Position numbers and translations under genes: made by a program. A stretch of DNA of 63,291 bases from Promethearchaeota archaeon. Its GTDB lineage: Archaea > Asgardarchaeota > Lokiarchaeia > Sigynarchaeales > SOKP01. The stretch is from contig JAHPYY010000031.1 of the NCBI GenBank assembly GCA_019058515.1, positions 1 through 63,291 of the forward strand, written 5' to 3'. Positions 1 to 7,688 of this stretch are shown in pieces. Position 1 is the stretch's first letter, and each line of letters begins with the position of its first letter. Under the pieces are notes generated by a model. It did no database searches, had not been told where the DNA came from, and was given only the letters and a program-made list of their open reading frames with translations.

Positions 1-119
1 CGGATGTGAACGGTGCAATGAACATTTTAAGAAAAGTAGTTCCCACAGCCTTTAGTGGTAAGGGAATAGAGGCGATGGTGTTATCGCCCCGAATTGTTGA
101 AATTTGCGGAAGTTCGTAA
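1..119 (+). mobile_element. tnpB: C-terminal end of an IS200/IS605-type TnpB (OrfB) gene, truncated by the window edge
   Basis: Reading from base 3 gives 38 codons beginning DVNGAMNILRK and ending in TAA at 117-119. The D-x-N-G-A-x-N-I-L-R pattern is the conserved end of TnpB/OrfB proteins, where the Asp belongs to the third RuvC-type catalytic motif. TnpB is the RNA-guided nuclease carried by IS200/IS605 transposons. Only the tail lies in the window, so whether the gene is intact, and whether a TnpA partner exists, cannot be judged. In this family the transposon right end and guide RNA scaffold normally lie at and just beyond the stop, here about 60-210. I saw no clear boundary there. Confidence 0.8.
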
Positions 120-210
120 ATTCTATACAATTCCTAATAGAACTTTATAGGTTTTATTAGTTCTAATAACATAACTATCATTAAGATATTCAATTTTAAA
201 TAAGATTTAT

Positions 211-624
211 ATGCCTTTGAAACTATTGACTCTGAGTACGATAAGTAATAAAATTAGGGGATTAGGAAAAAAAATCAAAGTCCCTAAAGGATTATACCCG
301 ACATTTGGGAGTTCCATTGATTTTGGCCATCCACATATAGAAGTAGATAGGAATGGGTATCATTATGTCGTAGTTGAGCGAGGAATAGAACACGAGAGGA
401 GAACTACACAAGACATAGACGAACTAATGTATTGGGTGTTTAAGGCTATTACATTTAGCATGGCAAGCGATTACGAGCTACATAACAGAATTCCAAATCA
501 AGATTTTAGAAGGTTGCTTTTTGCTAAACAAATAGAGCTTATTAAAATCATAAATCCTGCGTTTTTTGAAAGGTTAGAAAAGGAGAAAAATGAGATCTTA
601 AAACAGCATCCATATGAAGATTAA
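211..624 (+). CDS. Imm63-like immunity protein (orphan)
   Basis: A 137-residue soluble protein. Its centre carries a run that I recognise from the Imm63 family: a PTFGSS segment, then GYHYVVVERG, an RRTTQDIDEL-YWVFK block, FSMASDYEL, and a C-terminal KQHPYED. Imm63 members are predicted immunity proteins in bacterial polymorphic-toxin loci; the molecular mechanism is not known to me. No toxin gene is visible nearby, and the gene lies about 90 bp beyond a TnpB end, so it may have been acquired with a mobile element. The ATG at 211 follows an AT-rich leader with a TTATA-like stretch. The family assignment rests on pattern memory only. Confidence 0.6.
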   Translation: MPLKLLTLSTISNKIRGLGKKIKVPKGLYPTFGSSIDFGHPHIEVDRNGYHYVVVERGIEHERRTTQDIDELMYWVFKAITFSMASDYELHNRIPNQDFRRLLFAKQIELIKIINPAFFERLEKEKNEILKQHPYED

Positions 625-849
625 AATGCAATTTCAGCTCTAAGACACCCAATTCAGGGAATATATAGATTCTATATTTAAGGTTTTCAGCGTGACTAAT
701 CACAATGGTTTTTCATTGGAAGAGAAATATATTCATCGCTAGATTTAGTTATGTCAAATTAGCCGGCGAACTTTATGGAAAAAAAGAAATCTCATTTGCC
801 TTTCGTGTCTTTTTGAAGAGACGCTTCGAGATAATTTAAGTAAGAAACA

Positions 850-1605
850 TTATTTATTGATTCTCTTTTTTTTCCATTCTTTAAACGACTTTGTTTCTTT
901 TCCACGCCAGATAGCCTTCTTTCCCGGATTTTCTTTTTCGAAGAGGGATTGCAAATCTACCTCTTCTTTTTCTTTTAAAGTTTCGATAGATTTCCCTCCT
1001 AATGCGTTAACAATTTCATTGCAGGCGGAGATCATATAATTAATATTTACTTTAATTTGTTCATTTGTGATAACATCATTATCCATCTTTTCAAGGATTA
1101 AATCACAATAACCTAAAATAGTATTGGTTCCGGTTCTAACTCCTTTAAACATTGCTTCCAAGGGTAAAATTTCTTTTTTTTCCGAATAAATTTTATTTAT
1201 TTCCTCAAAAAAACCTTGAAAAATCTCCTCATCGTCTTTAAGGATTCTTTCACTTCCAATTCTGTTGAATATTTTTTCGATCTTTTTAAAATTCGATCTC
1301 GGAATAAAAATATTGTCTTTGTCTCGGAGTAAAATGATTGTATAAAGTTGAAAACCTCCTCTAGCTTTTGGATCTTTGATCTCAACTTTGCACACCTGTG
1401 AATAAAACTGATTGTGATCTAAAATCACAAATTTATTTTGTGTGTCTATTGCATCTGAAATAAGATCTTGAATAAAACTTTGATTCTCTATTGAATATGA
1501 AGAAAAAATCATTTTTGGACCGATTTTGGTATCAAACTTTCCAATAATCAATATGAAAGGGTATTTTACAAGAGAATCTTTTATTTCTTCATAAATTTGT
1601 ACCAT
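850..1605 (-). CDS. Longin-like domain protein, paralogue of the gene at 2887
   Basis: A 251-residue soluble protein. Residues ~15-100 read as a longin-type alpha/beta fold: a first strand FILIIGKFDTKIGPK with the Gly-Pro-Lys turn typical of Nprl2/Mon1-type longins, a helix, then strands ending in YTIILLRD. A helical region follows, and the tail is strongly charged (…KEWKKKRINK). It is about half identical by eye over its first 95 residues to the 210-residue protein at 2887, but carries ~40 extra C-terminal residues. It is divergent to the Rag-like GTPase at 1837 with ~230 bp between. Longin and roadblock proteins often partner Rag-type GTPases, so a GTPase-associated regulatory role is inferred. 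Confidence 0.6.
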   Translation of the reverse strand: MVQIYEEIKDSLVKYPFILIIGKFDTKIGPKMIFSSYSIENQSFIQDLISDAIDTQNKFVILDHNQFYSQVCKVEIKDPKARGGFQLYTIILLRDKDNIFIPRSNFKKIEKIFNRIGSERILKDDEEIFQGFFEEINKIYSEKKEILPLEAMFKGVRTGTNTILGYCDLILEKMDNDVITNEQIKVNINYMISACNEIVNALGGKSIETLKEKEEVDLQSLFEKENPGKKAIWRGKETKSFKEWKKKRINK

Positions 1606-1836
1606 TTTTCTCCGAATACCTGATTATATTCGATAAAGATTTGAAATTAAAATAATTGTCTAATATCGTAGAATTTGATAATTTATTCCTTTTATTAAAC
1701 CTATTTTCTTAAATTTTCCGAAGGAATTGTAAGATAATATGTAACATTCGATGTAATTTATTGTAAGAAAAATTAATAAGATTTTAGTTTTTCTTATATT
1801 TGACTTAAGTTTCAGATAATCTTATTAAGTGCTAGG

Positions 1837-2790
1837 ATGACAACTACAAAGAAAATATTATTGCTTGGTAGAGCTGGAGTTGGAAAATCAAGTATTAGAT
1901 TAACCGTTTTTGAAGGAAAAAACCCCCAGGAACTTTTATTAAATCCATTAGAGCCTACTCGAGGAATAAGTCCAAACCAATATTCTTGGGTTGATGTTGA
2001 TATAGGTTTATTCGATACATCTGGGCAAGAGTTGAGTGCTTTATTACAAGATGAGGATGAACAGAATTTAGCTTTTACAAATTCAGATATGGTTATTTAC
2101 ATATTTGATTATAAATCTTGGAGTACTAATCAAGATTCAATAATTAATGAGATGAAAAGCATACTACAACTAATAAATGAGAAATATAAAGATACAAGGA
2201 TTTCTGCATTTCTTCATAAAATAGATAAGATTTCTGAGGATACAAGAGAAGACGAGATTGACCAAATAAATAATACAATCTTAAAAACAGTTAATTTAAA
2301 ACTTTATAGTACATCTCTTTATCCGGATTTGATTTATAATACATATAATGCGATGTATCATTTGATAAGCGAATTCTCAGAAGAAACCTCTCATTTTAGG
2401 AATATTTTAGATTATTATATACCTGATAAAACAAAAACTCTAAGTTTTATAACAAATCAAAAAAATAGTATTATTGCCCAAGCAATGACAAATGATTTTA
2501 ATACTAATTTGATTAATTTCTCTCACAATCTTTTTGGTCAATTGAGTTTGCTATTTGAAGAGATGACCAATAATGATAAAATTGAGCATATAATTATAAC
2601 TAGCACGAATAAACTCAATATTATATTGAAACGATTAAATTTTAAGAAATTCGAATTAAAAAATGTAGTTTGTATTTCTCAAGAATTGAGCGCTAATAAG
2701 TTAATTTGGCTTACTGGTCAATTACAGAGAATTTTTCACGAATACATTAATTTAGGAAAAGATAAGTTAGATTCTGATGGTGTAAATTAA
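1837..2790 (+). CDS. Rag/Gtr-like small GTPase with C-terminal extension
   Basis: A 317-residue protein. The N-terminal GTPase domain shows G1 GRAGVGKSS (11-19), a switch region with EPTRGI (~39-44), G3 DTSGQE (60-65) and G4 HKID (127-130). HKxD instead of NKxD is typical of Rag/Gtr GTPases. Residues ~210-310 form a separate alpha/beta domain that could be roadblock- or longin-like, as in Rag proteins, but I cannot assign it firmly. It precedes a longin-like gene by 96 bp and faces another divergently. No lipidation or membrane segment is visible. A ten-T run follows the gene. Probably a nucleotide-dependent switch; the partner proteins are inferred from neighbourhood. Confidence 0.75.
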   Translation: MTTTKKILLLGRAGVGKSSIRLTVFEGKNPQELLLNPLEPTRGISPNQYSWVDVDIGLFDTSGQELSALLQDEDEQNLAFTNSDMVIYIFDYKSWSTNQDSIINEMKSILQLINEKYKDTRISAFLHKIDKISEDTREDEIDQINNTILKTVNLKLYSTSLYPDLIYNTYNAMYHLISEFSEETSHFRNILDYYIPDKTKTLSFITNQKNSIIAQAMTNDFNTNLINFSHNLFGQLSLLFEEMTNNDKIEHIIITSTNKLNIILKRLNFKKFELKNVVCISQELSANKLIWLTGQLQRIFHEYINLGKDKLDSDGVN

Positions 2791-2798
2791 ATTATATA

Positions 2799-2808
2799 TT
2801 TTTTTTTT
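2799..2808 (+). terminator. U-tract after the Rag-like GTPase gene
   Basis: Ten consecutive T on the plus strand begin 8 bases after the GTPase stop codon. Archaeal termination commonly uses such U-tracts without a hairpin. It may only partly end transcription, since the next gene is co-directional. Confidence 0.45.
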
Positions 2809-2886
2809 CCTCTTGAGGGAGCTTTTAGCACTTTATACCTTAAAAAAAAATTGAATGTTATTTAATATTAAATAAAAAGAGCGAAA

Positions 2887-3519
2887 ATGTCCACAATTTA
2901 TGATTTGATTAAAAATGGCTTAGAAAAATTCGAATTTATAACAATTATTGGAAAATATGATTATACTCTAGGGCCGAGAGCTTTATATTCAGCTTATCCT
3001 ATTGACGACGAGAACTTTATTAGAAATCTTTTACAGGATGCTCTTAATACTAAAAGTAAATTTATCAATTTAGATTATAATCAATTTTATTCTCAAGTGT
3101 GTAAGATTGAAATCAAAGAGCTAGAATCTAGGGGAGGAAAACAAATATACGCCATTATATTATTAAGAGATGCCGCTTATCCTCTTATTCCAACCATTAA
3201 TTTACAGAAACTGGAAATGATGTTTCACAAAATCGGTGATGATAATATTTTGGCAGATGATCAAAAATCTTTCGAAAGATTTTTCGAAGATGTAAATGAA
3301 CTTTATAGAAGAAAAGCAGAGGTATTACCGATTGAGAAATTCCATCTAATGCTGAGAGCGGGTATTAATACAATTCAGGGTTGTTGTGAATTAGTACAAT
3401 TAATGATGAATGAACAAGATATTCCTAAGGATCGGATTAATGATTATCTTAAAATGATGTTAGATTCTTGTGATGAGATTATGAAAGCTCTTGAATCCGA
3501 ATCTAATGAATCCAAATAA
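2887..3519 (+). CDS. Longin-like domain protein, paralogue of the gene at 850
   Basis: A 210-residue soluble protein with the same architecture as the minus-strand gene at 850: an N-terminal helix, a strand with IIGKYDYTLGPR, a helix, the near-invariant NQFYSQVCK segment shared with its paralogue, a strand ending YAIILLRD, and a helical C-terminus. It lacks the basic tail of the paralogue. It lies 96 bp after the Rag-like GTPase in the same direction and 160 bp before a response regulator. Co-expression with the GTPase is likely. The function is inferred: longin domains often act as GTPase-binding or GTPase-regulating platforms. Confidence 0.6.
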   Translation: MSTIYDLIKNGLEKFEFITIIGKYDYTLGPRALYSAYPIDDENFIRNLLQDALNTKSKFINLDYNQFYSQVCKIEIKELESRGGKQIYAIILLRDAAYPLIPTINLQKLEMMFHKIGDDNILADDQKSFERFFEDVNELYRRKAEVLPIEKFHLMLRAGINTIQGCCELVQLMMNEQDIPKDRINDYLKMMLDSCDEIMKALESESNESK

Positions 3520-3679
3520 AGTAGTATTGATGGTTCAATTTATTCGTAAACTAAAAAGATTTAATTAACACGAATATATTGTAAATATTTGAGAAATATT
3601 AATAACTAGAAATAAAAGGTTTTTAATACAAGAAGTTCTCTTAAATTTCTAATGAAAATGATTTTAAATTGATGATAAA

Positions 3680-4048
3680 ATGTCAAAAACCATTGTTATT
3701 ATTGAAGATAACGAAAAAAATATGAAATTATTTGTAGATATATTAAATACTTTACCTGAATTAGAAATCCTCTCCGAAACCAGTGGTGATCGAGGATTAG
3801 AATTAATTAAGAATAGTAATGCTGATTTAATAATCTTAGATATTCAATTACCCGTGATTAATGGTATTGAGATTTGTCAAGAGCTCCGAAAATTAGATGA
3901 ATTCAAAAATGTACCCATTGTTGCGCTTACTGCATTTGCGATGAAAGGGGATAAACGGAGAATATTGGAGGCGGGTTTTTCTCACTATATATCCAAGCCT
4001 GTCCGCGCGATGGAATTTAGAAAGAAAATACATGAAATTTTAGCTTAG
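3680..4048 (+). CDS. Single-domain response regulator (DivK/CheY-like)
   Basis: A 122-residue receiver domain with no output domain. The acidic pair is E-D in IIEDNEKN (near residues 9-10), the phospho-acceptor Asp lies in LIILDIQLP, the conserved Thr in VALTAFAMKGDK, and the Lys in YISKPVRA. It precedes the hybrid sensor kinase at 4150 by ~100 bp and is likely its phosphorylation partner. It closely resembles the stand-alone receivers at 31901 and 36405, which also lie beside kinase genes. Output is probably by protein-protein contact. Confidence 0.9.
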   Translation: MSKTIVIIEDNEKNMKLFVDILNTLPELEILSETSGDRGLELIKNSNADLIILDIQLPVINGIEICQELRKLDEFKNVPIVALTAFAMKGDKRRILEAGFSHYISKPVRAMEFRKKIHEILA

Positions 4049-4136
4049 TATATTCAACCATTAATCCTGTTGTGATTAGATTATCGATAATAAAGGAAAA
4101 ATCTCAAAAACTTCAATAGTAAAAAAGTTTATGCGC

Positions 4137-4144
4137 GAGGTGGT
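4137..4144 (+). promoter_or_regulatory. SD site GAGGTGGT pointing to a GTA codon at 4150
   Basis: GAGGTGGT matches the archaeal anti-SD sequence well and ends 5 bases before a GTA at 4150-4152. No ATG, GTG or TTG occurs in the kinase frame between the stop at 4144-4146 and the TTG at 4192. Starting at 4150 gives a classic anchor: short Lys-rich head, then a hydrophobic run. The SD position therefore argues that translation started here, with GTA replacing an ancestral GTG. Confidence 0.5.
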
Positions 4145-4149
4145 AAAAA

Positions 4150-6168
4150 GTAAAGAAAAAGAATCAAGTAATTATAATAATTTTAATTCCATTGATTATT
4201 TTTAGTGGGCTTGTTATAGGATTCCTTCTTTATTTGTCAGCGTCCGTTGAAAATAACGAAAGATTAGAGCTTCGCGTAGGAGCATATGATAACGCACCAA
4301 AGATTTATAAAGATGAAAATGGAAATTGGGTCGGGATTTTTTATGAACTTTTAAATCACATCGCAAATCAGGAGGGTTGGGATATTAATTGGATAGAAGG
4401 AACATGGACAGAATGTTTGGAAAGATTAGAAAATGGAGAGCTTGATATAATGGTCGATGTAGCATATACAGAAGCCAGAGCAGAAATTTATGACTTCAAT
4501 AACGAAGAAATATTTACTAATTATGGGACAGTGTACACTACAAGTGATACTAATATCGATTCCCTTTCGGACTTAAGAGGTAAAGATATTGCTGTAATGG
4601 CAGGAAGTGTCCATACTGTAGGGTCTGAAGGAATTATTAATCTTACGAAAAAATTGAATATTGAATGTAATTTCATTGAAGTAAACAGTTACACTGAGGT
4701 TTTTGAGTATATAGAACAAGGAAGAGTAGATGCGGGGGTAGTGAATAAATTATTTGGTTTATTGAATGAAGATGATTACGAAGTTAAAAAAACAACTATT
4801 TTCTTTAATCCTGTTGATTTAAAATTTGCGTTTCCGAAAAACGCAAGTTTAAACGAATTTTTAATTACAAGAATAGATTATAATCTAATTTCATTAAAAG
4901 AAACGCCAAATTCTATTTATTTTTCTATAATGAATAAATATGTCTATTCTTATGGTGAATACATACCAGATTGGGTCTTTTTGATCATTTATGTTGTAAC
5001 TGGTGTCGCTTTAGTCTTTCTAAGTATAGCTATTTTTTTAAGATATAAAGTAAGAAAAGAACAAAGAGGATTGGAGGAATTAGATGGTATTATTCAAGAC
5101 GCACCCCTTGCAATATTTCTATTGGATAAAACTGGAGGTATATTAAGAGCAAATCGTCAAGCTGAAACACTCTTTGAATACAGTAATGATAACTTGAAGG
5201 AACTAAAGATATTCGAATTATTCCCATCCCCTATTTTTAAGCACATGATTGAGGAAATTGTTAGAAATCCATCAAAAAGAGCAGATGGCAGTATATTAGA
5301 GGTATTAGCTAAACCAAAAACTAAAGATCCTTTTTTTGTGGAGGTTTTTTCAAAAGTTGTCTCTATCCGAGAAAAAAAATTTTTCTTAACATTTAATACA
5401 GATATTTCCAAAAGAAAAGAATATGAACTGAAACGGGAAGAATACTTAGAAAAACTACAATCTACTTTAGATTTCAAATCCAAGTTCTTGGCATCAGTTT
5501 CACATAATCTGAGAACACCTCTCAATGCAATTATGGGATTTACAGAATTACTATTGGAGAAAATGTATGGAGAATTAAATGAAACTCAAATTGATCGCAT
5601 TCAAGACATCAAAACCTCCGCAAGTGATTTGCTCGAACTAATAAATTCATTATTAGGTATTAGTAAAATGGAATCTGGTGAATTTTCATTGAATTGTCAG
5701 ATTTTTAACCTTGGTAATCTTTTAGATCAAATTGCAGCCATAATTGAGCCTTTATATTCTGAAAAAAATCTTAAATTTGAAGTAAACGGTTTAATGCCTT
5801 CGATGGATATGTGTGCAGATCCGTTAAGATTCAAAGAAATTCTGTACAATTTATTAAGCAACGCAATAAAATATACGAATACGGGTGAAATAAGTTTAGA
5901 AGTTTCTCAAAATAAGGATTACTGGAAGTTTAAGGTCATAGATACTGGCATAGGAATTGAAAACAAGGATCTTCAATTGATATTCGAAGAATTTATAAGA
6001 GTTGACTCAGAAGAACTTGAAAATATTGAGGGTACGGGATTAGGTTTAACAATTACTAAAAAATTAGTTGAATTACATGGTGGACAAATTTCTGTCAAAA
6101 GTGAGCCTCATAGAGGGTCAACTTTTACATTTACAATATCTAAAAACCTGAAAGTTAGTAAAAATTAG
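4150..6168 (+). CDS. Membrane sensor histidine kinase: SBP3 sensor, TM, PAS, HisKA, HATPase
   Basis: About 672 residues if read from 4150. Order: N-terminal anchor (Lys-rich start, long Ile/Leu run), an extracellular solute-binding family 3 domain (LRVGAYDNAPKIY… through ~250), a second membrane span near 270-295, a PAS domain (~300-405), HisKA with SHNLRTPLNAIMGF, and HATPase with an N-box (LLSNAIKYT), DTGIGI and GTGLGL. SBP3 sensors usually bind amino acids or similar small polar ligands outside the cell. The response regulator at 3680 is the likely partner. Oddity: the expected start position reads GTA; the first usable codon is TTG at 4192, which would cut into the anchor. Confidence 0.85.
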   Translation, partial: VKKKNQVIIIILIPLIIFSGLVIGFLLYLSASVENNERLELRVGAYDNAPKIYKDENGNWVGIFYELLNHIANQEGWDINWIEGTWTECLERLENGELDIMVDVAYTEARAEIYDFNNEEIFTNYGTVYTTSDTNIDSLSDLRGKDIAVMAGSVHTVGSEGIINLTKKLNIECNFIEVNSYTEVFEYIEQGRVDAGVVNKLFGLLNEDDYEVKKTTIFFNPVDLKFAFPKNASLNEFLITRIDYNLISLKETPNSIYFSIMNKYVYSYGEYIPDWVFLIIYVVTGVALVFLSIAIFLRYKVRKEQRGLEELDGIIQDAPLAIFLLDKTGGILRANRQAETLFEYSNDNLKELKIFELFPSPIFKHMIEEIVRNPSKRADGSILEVLAKPKTKDPFFVEVFSKVVSIREKKFFLTFNTDISKRKEYELKREEYLEKLQSTLDFKSKFLASVSHNLRTPLNAIMGFTELLLEKMYGELNETQIDRIQDIKTSASDLLELINSLLGISKMESGEFSLNCQIFNLGNLLDQIAAIIEPLYSEKNLKFEVNGLMPSMDMCADPLRFKEILYNLLSNAIKYTNTGEISLEVSQNKDYWKFKVIDTGIGIENKDLQLIFEEFIRVDSEELENIEGTGLGLTITKKLVELHGGQISVKSEPHRGSTFTFTISKNLKVSKN

Positions 6169-6227
6169 TTATCAATTACTTTGTTTTTAAACTCTTTTGC
6201 GAATAATTGGAGTTCAAATATCTAATT

Positions 6228-7502
6228 CTATTTATTTGCCAATTCACTTCGTTTCGAAAATAATTCTCTCAATTCTGAAACTATGGCTGCTCTAGCGCTC
6301 ATCCCTACTACTTGAGATGGTGATTGCGTTTTTGGAGCTTTTAATTCAGAAGGCGGTGGCGGAGGAGGTAAGGGCATAGAAGCATAAATAGGTGTGGGTG
6401 TCATTGGAGACTCTTGAATAGAATGTCTTGTTGATGTTTTCTTTCCAGCTTCAATTGCAGTAATTCTACTTTCTAATTCACTAAACTGTTTCATCGTACT
6501 TTCAGATAATTGAATCATCATTGTCATAGCTTTTTCCACGATTTCACTCAATTGATCGACTTTATCACCCTCAGAGGCTTCTATGAATGCCTCGTCTTTC
6601 ATAAATTCTTTTAGAAATTTAGCAAATTTAGGTTCTTTAGAAATCATTGAATAAATCGAACTCAAATATATCTCATAATCAAGATTTCTTCCTTTAAATA
6701 TAGATTTTATAAGATCTTGGAGTAATTCAATATTTAGATGAACTTCGGGATCGTCTCGAAGATCGGGGTCCAATTTATGAATAAAAATTAGAAAAAATGG
6801 CTGTAATTCTAATCGAGATATTACCGATATTAACGAATCAAAATAATCTATAGCTTCGTAATATCTATTAGAGTCTTGCACATCTATGACATAAATGACC
6901 AAATCCACCTCTAAAAAGTATTTCTCTGGTTGTCTTAGATATTTGTTGCGATAATCAACCTGACCTCCAAAATCCCAAATAGTTAGATTTAAATCTTTCG
7001 TGGATATCGTTTGGTGATTGACGCCTCGAGTTGGTTCAAGAGCAGTGAGTTCCTTTATTCCCAATTTACCCCCGAATTTTGAGAGAATCGCTGTTTTACC
7101 AGCATTACTGAGTCCAAGTACGATAATCTTTTGGGCCTTCTTTTTAATCTCAACGACTTCTTTTTTCATTCTATGGATTAATTGACTAATAGTAATGGCT
7201 TTCCTTAATTTTTCCTCAAAATCAGGATTTTTTTGCAAGAATTGCTCCACCTTTATTTTTGTAGCTTTGATTTTAAATAATTTTTTAAAAGGCTCATCCA
7301 AATCAATCGTTGTTATATCTCCAATAGTGTCTACTTTAAACCATTCCTGAATAGTTTTAGCATCGGTTTCGTCTAGAAATTTGAATGCTAAAACCGACAA
7401 CTTTAAAATATCCTTTATTTTCTTTAAGGATGAAATCTCTACGACTTCTGGATTTAAAAATTTTGAAATTAAGCTTAATTTATCACTGAATTTCTTTGAC
7501 AT
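6228..7502 (-). CDS. Arf/Rag-like GTPase with N-terminal helical domain and proline-rich tail
   Basis: A 424-residue protein. Residues 1-120 are helical with no recognised family. The GTPase domain shows GLSNAGKT (130-137), EPTRG (156-160), WDFGGQ (176-181) and IHKLD (241-245). The WDFGGQ form is Arf-like while HKxD is Rag-like; such mixed families are common in Asgard archaea. A short coiled-coil segment (~330-355) precedes a Pro-rich stretch with six consecutive Pro (379-384). The end is an amphipathic basic helix, SARAAIVSELRELFSKR. No membrane anchor is present. It is convergent with the kinase at 4150 and divergent from the GTPase at 7689. Cytosolic scaffold-type GTPase is the best reading. 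Confidence 0.75.
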   Translation of the reverse strand: MSKKFSDKLSLISKFLNPEVVEISSLKKIKDILKLSVLAFKFLDETDAKTIQEWFKVDTIGDITTIDLDEPFKKLFKIKATKIKVEQFLQKNPDFEEKLRKAITISQLIHRMKKEVVEIKKKAQKIIVLGLSNAGKTAILSKFGGKLGIKELTALEPTRGVNHQTISTKDLNLTIWDFGGQVDYRNKYLRQPEKYFLEVDLVIYVIDVQDSNRYYEAIDYFDSLISVISRLELQPFFLIFIHKLDPDLRDDPEVHLNIELLQDLIKSIFKGRNLDYEIYLSSIYSMISKEPKFAKFLKEFMKDEAFIEASEGDKVDQLSEIVEKAMTMMIQLSESTMKQFSELESRITAIEAGKKTSTRHSIQESPMTPTPIYASMPLPPPPPPSELKAPKTQSPSQVVGMSARAAIVSELRELFSKRSELANK

Positions 7503-7688
7503 ACTAATTCACGTATAAAATAGATCCATTTTGTTTTATAGAGCGAAGCGAGTTGCACCTAACTTGGTGACGCATTGTAAAAAAATAAGTAGAAATAAAA
7601 TATAATGTTATTTAATTAACACTTTTGATGAAATTATAAGATTTGAGTAAGAGCAAAATACAGATTATTTAACATAAATAGAATAAAA

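Noticed and set aside
7548..7585. Imperfect inverted repeat around TGCACC…GGTGACGCA
   Set aside because: The arms pair poorly and no regulator site or RNA gene could be supported.
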